A stretch of 64,000 nt of DNA from Puccinia triticina (taxonomy: Eukaryota > Basidiomycota > Pucciniomycetes > Pucciniales > Pucciniaceae), in contig NC_070571.1 of the NCBI RefSeq assembly GCF_026914185.1, positions 3,224,001-3,288,000 on the forward strand, written 5' to 3'. Shown piece after piece: positions 56,368 to 64,000 of this stretch. How positions within the stretch are numbered: the first letter of the stretch is position 1; each line of letters begins with the position of its first letter. A program made the translations under genes and the position numbers. The notes beneath the pieces are model-generated. The model worked only from the letters and a program-made list of their open reading frames with translations, was not told where the DNA came from and did no database searches.

Positions 56368-56505
56368 CGTTGTAGCAGCTCTAGATTCAGGTTGGATTGG
56401 CTTGATGTAGGGTATTTTGTTGAAATTGTAAGTGATTGAGCAGGGAGGGAACGTAATCTGACTTCCAGGGCGTTGGGGAATTGGTCTGGGGTTTGTGTTG
56501 TTCTT

Positions 56506-57903
56506 TCAACTGGAGGGGCAGTTTGGGGAGATGTGACCGATTTTCTTACAGATGTAACAGCTCGGCGGTTTGCTCAGCGCCATTGCCGACACATCAACTT
56601 CGTCTTGAGATCCTGAAACGGGTCCTGAATCGATACCTGAAACAATTTTTGAGGCGCTAGATTCAATTCCGCTAGCTAGAGAGATTTTCAAAGCGCTTGA
56701 GTCCAATCGGCTCGTCTTGGATGAAAGTTGATGCTCCGCGCGCGCAGCCTACCAGAATCTGAGTATGTCCCCAGAGGTTGGTAACTCGAAATCGTGAGTT
56801 TCCATGAATAGGTCAACCTTTTGGTCAACAGTGGGGCCGAGGTGATCTCTGAGATTGCCTTGGAAGATGAAGCTGATGATAGTGTCCCAGGTCAGTTCCA
56901 CGCCTTGTTTGCAAAAGGTTCTCACACATCGATCAACTGCCGAGATTGCCTCTGCGGAGCTAGTGTAGTCGGTCAGAGAGATTTTCTTCAGTAGTTCCCA
57001 CGTGTGAATCTGTTTTGCCCGGTTCACAATCCTGAATTTTGATACGAGGTGTTTGTACACCTCCGCTGAACTGTTGAAATCCACAAGATTGTAGGAGAGA
57101 TCAGCGTGCACAGATGAATGTATGAAACCGCGAGCTATCTTCTCATGGTATGGATCCGGAATTGTGTCTTCGGTAGGGGTGAAGAAATGCTGATTATGGA
57201 ACCGTTCGAAAGCTGTCAAACGAAGGGCGTCTTCCCAACGGCGTACATTAGACCCGTCCGGTTTGAGAAGATCTTCGGAGTCAAGTTTGTTGATTGCCGC
57301 ATTGATAATAGCTGAGATCTTGTTGTCCTCGTTGAGTCCTCTTCGTTTTTGTGAGTTTTCTTCATCGGCCAAACGACAAGCACAATCCTCCTCGCGCCGG
57401 GCCCGGTCCTCTTGCAGACGAGCTAAATCAAGCTCACGCTGAAATCGCATTTCCGCCACAAGGCTGGCGAAGTCTGCTGATTCTGGCTGTTGTGGATGGG
57501 GAGCCGGCGCTGTTGTTGTGGCTTCTTCCAGGTGTGGAGGTGGTTTGGTTCGGCGCCAGTTGGTCAAGGATGATCCAAGAACTCGGCCGGTCAACCTGGG
57601 TCTGAAGGTTGTCTCCTCGGGCATGTTGTCTGAGATGTCTCGACCTTTGCCTTTGTCCGCGGCCGGCGACAGTGGTCCTTCGTCGCGTGAGGTGTTCGAG
57701 GGAATGCGACCAAGTCTCTTGGTGAAGAAATCGTTCGACGTGAGTTGGGGACCTAGAACGCTTCGCATTGTTGGGTTTTTGGGTGTCGTGCGGTCAACAG
57801 TCCGTAGGCCAGGTATCGCGCCAAGGCGAGGTTTTGGGTACAGGCGTCCGGAGGGTGGTTTGTTGTCTGACATCTTGAGTTTGCTTGTCAAGGGTTCGAC
57901 CAA
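56506..57903 (-). pseudogene. Copia B gag, two in-frame stops
   Basis: Frame 57903-56749 gives 384 codons of Gag with a coiled-coil Arg/Glu-rich stretch (about residues 165-185). TAG follows GDILRFW. The same frame resumes to 56506 and contains the CCHC knuckle CYICKKIGHISPNC, then TGA. Pol continues in the same frame from about 56500. Two stops around the zinc knuckle in one otherwise clean frame look like mutations rather than recoding. An internal Met at 57873 (MSDNKPPSGR) is an equally likely start. Confidence 0.82.
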
Positions 57904-58550
57904 TCGGGGAAAATAAAAAATAGCAGGTTGGGTTGAGGTAGAGAGAGAAAAAAAAAAAAAAGGGGAAAGTTGTCCACGGTCGGCGTAGGCGTTCCAAGGT
58001 TGAGTGGAGCCAAACCGCTCTTGCTGGGTCTTCTCACTAGGTTTAATCTTAGTTTACTTTTCTCGCAGCGGCGTCATAGCTATGGGTGATCAGCCCAACG
58101 CAAATATCTGCAGGATATTCACCACAAGCTCGCTTGAAGATTGGTAAACTAAGAATCTACCTGTGAGTGTAACCGGACAAGAGTAGGATTTACTGTGAAC
58201 CAACTCTTCCAAGGTCAAGTTTGGTCGGATAATCGGAAGAGAAAAAAGAAGATTTTTTTGTTTTGTTTTGTTCGTTTGATTTATTTTGGTTTTATATTTT
58301 GTTTAGTTATTTTTATGTTGAGATTGTTGATGAAGAGTTGAAAGAAAAAAGGAAAAAAAACAGTTCAAGGGTGTGTAGGAGAGATGGGCTCACCGGCGGA
58401 CTACGGTGACTCGTCAGGGATGACTACAATGAGGGGTGATTGATGATGCTTGTTTCTAAAAGGAAACTACTGATTGATGATATCTTGTCCTCAGGCCGGC
58501 TGCGGGTGGTTTTGTTTTTGAAAGAGATTTTTTGAGCTACTCCAGCGAGA
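57904..58550 (-). other. 5' leader of copia element B
   Basis: About 650 bp of untranslated leader between primer-binding site and gag, with a T-rich stretch near 58260. No ORF of note. Confidence 0.6.
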
Positions 58551-58561
58551 GGCTCATAACC
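58551..58561 (-). promoter_or_regulatory. Primer-binding site, tRNA-Met anticodon-loop type
   Basis: Directly inside the 5' LTR, the minus strand reads GGTTATGAGCC. This is complementary to GGCTCATAACC, the anticodon loop and stem of tRNA-Met (CAT), ending at nucleotide 40. Drosophila copia primes with a 5' half of initiator tRNA-Met in this manner. The match breaks at the next base (A in place of G29 of initiator tRNA), so initiator versus elongator is not settled. Confidence 0.65.
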
Positions 58562-58684
58562 TGTTGGAGAGTGAGCTCGAGGAACCAATACTTTTCATCA
58601 GAATGTGAGCGGAAAGACATATATAGGCTATGTACAATAGCTGTGACAGGTGTCGCAGTCGAGCTCTAAGACAGTGTCACAACA
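58562..58684 (-). repeat. 5' LTR of copia element B (123 bp)
   Basis: Direct repeat of 52840-52962; ends against the tRNA-Met-type primer site. Confidence 0.92.
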
Positions 58685-58689
58685 AGTGT

Positions 58690-59340
58690 AACAACGCGGC
58701 CTGATATTACGTTTGCCGTCAGTTCACTATTGCAGTACCTCAATAATCCAGGGACGCTTCATTGGGAAGCCGACGTTCAAGTTTTTCGCTATTTGAAGGG
58801 GACCAGGGATATCGGCCTCAAGTTGATCAAACCAACTACCAATCAGAATGAATTAGTAGGCTATGCGGACGCCGACTGGGCGCCGTGTCCGGAATCTTGT
58901 CGATCTGTGTCTGGCAATCTTGTGTTGCTGAATGGCAACATAATTTCTTGGAAATCTAAAAAACAGCCAACTCTATCCTTGTCCTCCACAGAAGCAGAGT
59001 AAAAGTCTCTTGGCGACATCACCAAGGAGATTATTTGGATTAAAAGGCTTCTGAAGAAAATCTTCATCATCAAAATTCCGGGGCCAACGAAGATCTTTGA
59101 TGACAACCAAGGCGCTATCGCACTGGCAAAAGATCTCAGCAATCACTCCAACTACAAGACCAAAAATATGCATCTGCGGCATCATTTCATTCTTCGGGAG
59201 ATCAAGATCAAGGCAATTACAATCAAATATGTGCCTTCACACATGATGTTGGCCGACTTTCTCACCAAAGCCGTCGGTAAGGTCTCAATTAAAAGAGCCC
59301 TACAGGGCCTTCAGCTTCTGTGCTCATTGCCTGTTCGGCA
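58690..59340 (+). pseudogene. Copia A RNase H end, resumed after insertion
   Basis: Continuation of element A after element B. The frame 58730-59002 reads the connection/RNase H region (FRYLKGTRDIGL, YADADWAPCPESCRSVSG, KQPTLSLSSTEAE), then a TAA replaces the usual Tyr after EAE. Sense continues past it (DDNQGAIALAKD, HHFILREI, DFLTKAVG) to just before the 3' LTR. Confidence 0.85.
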
Positions 59341-59355
59341 ATGAGCAAGTGGGTG

Positions 59356-59815
59356 TGTCAGAATCTCAATCTCAACTGTGGCCAACGCCACCGCAGCTCA
59401 AAGCTAGCTGCGGAGTATCGTTATCTTGGAAGAACTCAGCCATCCCTGAACCTTCCTCATCTCGTGCGGAACCACCAGCGTCCAATACACACCAGCGAAC
59501 GACAGCGACTATAATCATCAGTCTCAAGTGTCCGTTGACACAAGGTCACCTGCATCTTGGACCAAGAGTGGTGGTAACTGGTTCTCTCTCTTATCTTTCT
59601 TGTTTCTCTTTGTGTTTGTTTCATCTTTACTGACTCACTTTTCCTTAGTCTCTTGGCCTTGTTTGTTTGTTTGTTTTGTTTTATTGTTTTTCTCCTGTGT
59701 TGTCTTGTGCTCAACCTCGCGGTCCTTTAGGTAGTTTCTATTTCAGTTTTCTTCTGTTTTCTCTCTTTGTCATCTCACTGAAATAAATCCTTTAGTTTCG
59801 CCTCTTAACCTCTTA
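59356..59815 (+). repeat. 3' LTR of copia element A
   Basis: 460 bp, the same length as its partner and roughly 98 per cent identical by eye. Substitutions are concentrated in the first 200 bp. Confidence 0.88.
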
Positions 59816-60120
59816 GCAAAAACATCAAGCCTGCCATTGCCAGCTATAAGGCTATGTACACTTTCTTGAACACCACAATAATGTAACATAATATCAATTG
59901 CCTTAACAGGTATTGTAACTTAAACCTCTTTATCCAATTTTAAAAATTGGATACCGTAACCCCGTCACCAGTTATTGATAACTGGGGGGTAACGTAACTG
60001 AAAAAGTTATGTTACAGGCAGAGTTATCCAAATGGATAACCTATCTGCCCACCGCTGCTGGTGGTGCACCCCTTCTGATGAATGGTCAATCATCAATTGG
60101 AATACAAGGGGATACACAAA
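59816..60120. other. Flank of copia A; remnant of a TAACGTAAC-type repeat
   Basis: After the target duplication, 59870-60058 contains GTAACATAATAT, GGTAACGTAACTG and ends CTATCTGCCCACCGCTG, which resembles the termini of the GTTACG-core elements. No gene. Confidence 0.5.
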
Positions 60121-60447
60121 CAACACTGCAACAAATCCAATACATGTATTTGTATTCCCCTGTATTGCATCATATTGTATTGCATATACATTGTATTTGT
60201 ATTGTATTGCTCATCCAATACAATAGGCTGTATTTTTGCATTTTGTATTGCCCCCCTCATATGTAATGTCTTTTGGATTGGCTTGGTCAATACATTTTAT
60301 TTGGACTGTATTGTATTGTATTGTATTGGGGGGGGGGGGGGGGGGGGAAATACAATACAAATACACTAAGTCATTTTGTATTTGCCAAGAAATCCAATAC
60401 AACATATATGCATATACAATACATGTATTGGATTTGTTGCACCGTTG
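60121..60447. mobile_element. TIR element with TGTATTG palindromic core
   Basis: The ends CAACACTGCAACAAATCC and, on the other strand, CAACGGTGCAACAAATCC lead into ATACATGTAT. They are flanked by the 7-bp duplication ACACAAA (60114-60120 and 60448-60454). The core is mostly ATACAATACA/TGTATTGTAT with a G17-type run at 60330-60348. Confidence 0.82.
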
Positions 60448-60454
60448 ACACAAA

Positions 60455-60742
60455 CCACTCAATGACTGACCTGGCTATCAAGTGGATACAACTCCACTCC
60501 CACTCCACTTGATGACCAACCATCATCAAGTGGATACACATGATTGAAAACCCAGCTCACTACACTTGGTGACTTAGAACTGGGTCCAGTCATTGAGTTG
60601 ATACATACACATCACTCAATGACTTGACCAGGTCATTGAGTGGATACACATCACTCAATGACCAGACCGGATCATTGAGTGGGTACACATCACTCAATGA
60701 ACCAGTCCGGTAATTGAGTTGATATACATCACTCAATGGTAG
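60455..60742. repeat. CATTGAGTG palindromic satellite, left block
   Basis: Degenerate tandem units of the type TCATTGAGTGGATACACATC then ACTCAATGACC, each an imperfect palindrome. The same repeat continues after the inserted TIR element (61676-61975). Confidence 0.8.
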
Positions 60743-61675
60743 TAGAGATGGAATATGGCACCTGGGTACCTGTGGTGGGTGCGGGTAACCCCCTATTTTT
60801 TCACAAATTCCTCACACCCGCACCCGCACCCTCACCCGGCACCCTCCATGGGAGGTACCCGGTGCAGAGGGGGAGTTACCCGGGTACCCGGGTATCACCT
60901 TTGACAGCCGGCTGACCGGTCATTGAGAGGTTGTAGCACCTCCAATGAACGGCTGACCGGTCATCAAGAGATTTTATCCTCTTCGATTGCCGGCTGTCCT
61001 CTTCAATGACCGGTCAGCCGGTCATTGAGTGGTTCTATCCTCTTTGATGATTAGTCAGCCGGTCATCAAGAGGTTTTATCCTCTTTGATGATTGGTCAGC
61101 CGGTCATCAAGAGGTTTTATCCTCTTTGATGGCCGGCTGACCGGTCATCAAGAGATTTTATCCTCTTTGATGGCCGGCTGACCGGTCATCAAGAGGTTTT
61201 ATCCTCTTTGATGGCCGGCTGACTGGTCATCAAGAGATTTTATCCTCTTTGATGGCTGGCTGACCGGTCATCAAGAGGTTTTATCCTCTTTGATGGCCGG
61301 CTGACCGGTCATCAAGAGGTTTTATCCTCTTTGATGGCCGGCTGACCGGTCATCAAGAGTTTATCCTCTTTGATGACCAGTCAGTCAATCATCAAGAGTG
61401 CAGCCTCTTCAATGAACAGACAGCCGGTCATTGAGAGGTTTAATCCTCTTTGATGACCGGTCAGTCCATCACCAAGAGGTTGTATCCTCTTTGATGACCA
61501 GTCAGTTGGTCATCAAGAGGTATCCTCTTCAATGACTGGCTGACTGGCGGGTACCCGCCGTCCTCCCCACCAGAATTCTGTACACCCGCACCCGCACCCG
61601 TCACCCACCGGCGGGTGCCTGTAGGACCAAACGGGTACTGGGTACCTGGCAACAAGTACCTGTTTGCCGTCTCTA
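60743..61675. mobile_element. hAT-like TIR element carrying a satellite
   Basis: The ends TAGAGATGG and CCGTCTCTA are flanked by an 8-bp duplication, AATGGTAG against AATGGTCG (60735-60742 and 61676-61683; 7 of 8 match). That length is typical of hAT transposons. The outer parts are rich in GGGTACCCG and CACCCGCAC words. The middle is a tandem array. No transposase. Confidence 0.65.
60910..61545. repeat. 41-bp tandem array inside the hAT-like element
   Basis: The unit is approximately GGCCGGCTGACCGGTCATC, AAGAGGTTTTATCC, TCTTTGAT, repeated about 15 times with decay at both ends. Each unit contains two palindromic motifs (GCCGGCTGACCGGTC and CATCAAGAGG...CCTCTTTGATG). Confidence 0.85.
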
Positions 61676-61975
61676 AATGGTCGGGACCGGGTCATCAAGT
61701 GGATACGCATCACTCAATGACCGGACCAGGTCATTGAGTGATGTGTATCCACTCAATGAACTATCTGGTAATTGAGTGATGTTTATCCACTTGATGGCCC
61801 GGTCCTGGTCATTGAGTGATGTGTGTATGTATCTACTTGATGACTGGGTTGGTTATGGAGTGATGTATCTACTCAATGACTGGGTTAGTCATGCAGTGTG
61901 TATCTCTGGTGTGTACTCCAATCAATGGCCGGTGGTGACCAGCCATGGAATGGAGTGTATCAACTGGATGACCAT
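61676..61975. repeat. CATTGAGTG palindromic satellite, right block
   Basis: Continuation of the left block (60455-60742), with unit orientation changing between TGAGTGATGTGTATCCACTC and its complement. Confidence 0.78.
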
Positions 61976-62696
61976 GGTGGTGAGGTGTATGTACAGTCAC
62001 TGGACAGAAACATTGGTATCCCCACCAGGGGAGATATGTTCCCACTCCCCAGGGAGTGCCAGAGCTGAATTTTATGTGAGTTTTGGTTGGATGTGAGCCT
62101 GATGTGGATTATTAACTCATCCCCAAAATAGTAAATTGGATGGAGAAGTTAGTGAAAATTCAGTCACAATTGATTTGGAAGTCAACACAATTTTGTGTAG
62201 AATTCTTTTGTTTTCTATGTACAACTGTAGGAAGAAATATGATGAAATGATATTTCACCAAATTCCAACTCATCAATTGCTCCTGTCTACTGATTTTTAA
62301 GGATAGCAAAGCAAAATTCCCATTCTCAAAAGTAATTCCTCCAAAAAAATGGGTTTCTTGTAATTCACATTATATGCCCTGATTTACAAAATTAAACAAA
62401 AAGTTGACTTGGTATTATTGGGTTTAGATTTTTGGAATGTGGTAATGTTGCAGTCATTGAAATTGAAACCCATTTTCTTGGAAATGTGGGAATTAATTTG
62501 AATTTGGCTGATAAAAATGACAAAAAACTGTTTTAATAGGGTGAAAGTCTGAGTTAAGTCAAGGTTGGATTGTGGTGCCAATTCACTTTGGCCATATATC
62601 CTGTCCTCCTTACAAAAATGATCTAGTGAATTTTGTATTTTTTTGCTTTTCAAAATTCACATGTGCACATGCAAGTTAACCTTTTTGCACTTTGCT

Positions 62697-62875
62697 AATA
62701 GTCACCCTGATGTACGCGCGTACATTGAGGTGGAAATATCACAGGATGGGCTTTTCACAACCACATGAAAAGTAAAAAATTTGTTTTGAGACACCAATTG
62801 TCCCCCTGATGTACGCGAGTACATGAGGGGGAAAAAATCACAGGCTGGGTCTTTCACATCTCCATGGAAAGGACA
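62697..62875. repeat. Duplicated palindrome-bearing segment
   Basis: Two copies, about 105 bp apart, of CCCTGATGTACGCG(C/A)G then TACAT, AATATCACAGG/AAAATCACAGG and TTTCACA. Each has the perfect or near-perfect palindrome TGTACGCGCGTACA. Confidence 0.7.
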
Positions 62876-63120
62876 CACTGGTCATGGAGCCAAGAAAGGA
62901 CTATATTCTGGATGAGTTCTGGATGAATTATAGATGAGTTCTGGATGATTTTTTGGCAATTTATGGTTTATTTCAGGATGATTTCCAACTGATTTCCACG
63001 CTGACTTCCAGTCTTGTTCATACCTATTCAATATTGCTTTACCAAAGGCCTCCAGCACAGTTATGGAAAAAAGTTACGGTGAGGCACTCCCTGGGGAGTG
63101 GGAACATATCTCCCCTGGTG

Positions 63121-63752
63121 CCCCAAAAGCTCATTCTAGAAGGCCAACCCACAAACTTGAAGTCATGATGATTCAAGAATGAGTGTGTAAAATGACTTCA
63201 GAAGAATGAATATAACAAAATAAAAAGTATTTGGAACATCACAAAATCTACAAAATTGCTTGCATTAAATGACAATTTTGGAAAATCTTCAATACCATTC
63301 CAAAAAAATAATGGATAATCAGAATCAATAGATTGACATGTGAAATGAATGATAATAAATGAAAAATGAAGTCCAAAATCCATTATGATATTTTGTGGGC
63401 AGTGAAAACTCATCAAAAAGTACAAAACTGCTCTACAGCCAACATAATCCAGTGGTTGATGTGTTTTCACTGCCCACAAAATTTCAGAATGGATGTTGGA
63501 CTTCATTTTTTCATTTATTATCATTCATTTCACATTTCAATCTATTGATTCTGATTATCCATTATTTTTTTGGAATGGTATTGAAGATTTTCCAAAATTG
63601 TCATTTAATGCAAGCAATTTTGTAGATTTTGTGATGTTCCAAATACTTTTTATTTTGTTATATTCATTCTTCTGAAGTCATTTTACACACTCATTCTTGA
63701 ATCATCATGACTTCAAGTTTGTGGGTTGGCCTTCTAGAATGAGCTTTTGGGG
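63121..63752. mobile_element. Foldback with arms of about 296 bp
   Basis: Arms 63121-63416 and 63456-63752 are near-perfect inverted copies (CCCCAAAAGCTCATTCTAG... at the ends), with only about 39 nt between them. Mirror-image open frames on the two strands are a by-product of the inversion. It sits between CCCCTGGTG and GGTACC of the Tc1-like right terminal repeat. Confidence 0.85.
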
Positions 63753-63779
63753 GGTACCAATGTATCTGTCCAGTGACTG

Positions 63780-64000
63780 TATATATTGATGGCCAGTGAT
63801 GGCCGGTGTGGAACTTCTACTCAAGGCGTGATCTGAGCTTGGAAGGGAAGATAGCAAAACTAGGTAAGTTTGAGCTATAAGGTTCTTGAAGGGTTGCCTT
63901 CCTTAAGTAAACTCTGGAAGAATTTTACACTAAGAATTTAGTGTGGCGCAATCTACTGAATTATTCTATTATCTAGCTATTTCAGAACCTAGGAACCAGG
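63780..64000. other. Window edge, nothing recognised
   Basis: Short unique sequence to the window end; no feature was seen. Confidence 0.5.

Larger units (their letters stand above)
52840..58684 (-). mobile_element. Ty1/copia LTR element B, nested in element A
   Basis: 5,845 bp with very short LTRs of 123 bp (TGTTGG...CACAACA) and the 5-bp duplication AGTGT at 52835-52839 and 58685-58689. It lies in reverse orientation inside the RT/RNase H junction of element A. Gag and pol share one frame on the minus strand, interrupted by two stop codons. The two LTRs differ at three positions by eye, so the insertion is young. Primer-binding site and polypurine tract are both intact. Confidence 0.93.
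48948..59815 (+). mobile_element. Ty1/copia LTR element A (split by element B)
   Basis: Two 460-bp LTRs (48948-49407 and 59356-59815) begin TGTCAG and end CTCTTA. The 5-bp duplication GCAAA is present at 48943-48947 and 59816-59820. The interior reads gag, protease, integrase, RT and RNase H on the plus strand. It is interrupted at 52840-58684 (plus a 5-bp duplication) by a second copia element. Several stops and frame breaks inactivate it. LTRs differ at only a handful of positions, so it is fairly young. Without the insertion the element is about 5.0 kb. Confidence 0.92.
61994..63779. mobile_element. Tc1/mariner-like non-autonomous element
   Basis: The terminal inverted repeats begin CAGTCACTGGACAG and are flanked by TA (61992-61993 and 63780-63781). 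The inverted repeat continues for about 65 bp: ATTGGTACCCC, then ACCAGGGGAGATATG, TTCCCACTCCCC and AGGGAGTGCC at 62024-62060. Its partner at 63083-63120 is displaced by a foldback inserted inside the right repeat. There is no transposase ORF. Confidence 0.75.

Noticed and set aside
60009..60512. Overlapping Tyr/Ile/Cys-rich ORFs
   Set aside because: They derive from TGTATTG repeats and a poly-G run inside a TIR element.
63198..63675. Matching ORFs on both strands with the same peptide
   Set aside because: They are the two arms of the same foldback; identical peptides are expected from inverted copies.

Overview
This window looks like an intron-rich, transposon-dense basidiomycete genome, most likely a rust fungus (Pucciniales, Puccinia-like). 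The sequence basis is that real genes are split by GT-AG introns, mostly 55-125 bp. One gene needs 16 exons, including a 23-nt micro-exon. Roughly half of the window is nested retrotransposons, DNA transposons and satellites. The rust assignment is inference; no ribosomal or mitochondrial marker is present.

Layout. 1-2.4 kb: low-information DNA with one possible decayed gene on the minus strand. 2.4-7.2 kb: a complete-ended but internally deleted Ty3/chromovirus-type LTR element with 5-bp target duplication. 7.8-10.2 kb: two arrays of a 28-29 bp hairpin minisatellite. 12.0-17.5 kb: a very GC-rich island with two divergent genes, a TatD-family metal-dependent hydrolase (-) and a Kar9-type spindle-positioning protein (+). 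18.3-21.3 kb: two unrecognised spliced genes. 24.9-27.1 kb: an 8-exon DUF2408/UPF0662-family gene. 28.4-32.2 kb: a MITE and a long-inverted-repeat element enclosing a Helitron-type helicase remnant. 33.0-43.1 kb: three minus-strand genes in a row, a GH20 hexosaminidase-D-like enzyme, a conserved-looking unknown protein, and an HP1-type chromodomain/chromo-shadow protein. 43.5-47.5 kb: a foldback element carrying two TIR elements and a 1,665-bp solo LTR. 48.9-59.8 kb: a Ty1/copia element split by a second Ty1/copia element in the opposite orientation. 60.1-63.8 kb: TIR elements, palindromic satellites and a Tc1/mariner-like element with a foldback inserted in its own terminal repeat.

The genes do not form a pathway; they are ordinary housekeeping loci separated by repeats. 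The most interesting signals are in the mobile DNA. Both nested copia elements appear to use half-tRNA primers, one matching tRNA-Met and one matching spliced tRNA-Tyr, and both abut the LTR at tRNA nucleotide 40. Three TIR elements share similar CAACGGTGG-like ends and 7-bp target duplications but have cores built from different short palindromes. The Ty3 element carries a leader ORF with a textbook N-terminal PCNA-interacting motif and an in-frame Gag-integrase chimera. The minisatellite repeats a 9-bp-stem hairpin about 60 times.

Exon models were made by hand from phase, splice sites and family expectation. Those for the GH20, HP1 and DUF2408 genes close perfectly in phase. The Kar9 intron 1 acceptor and the 5' ends of two unknown genes remain open.
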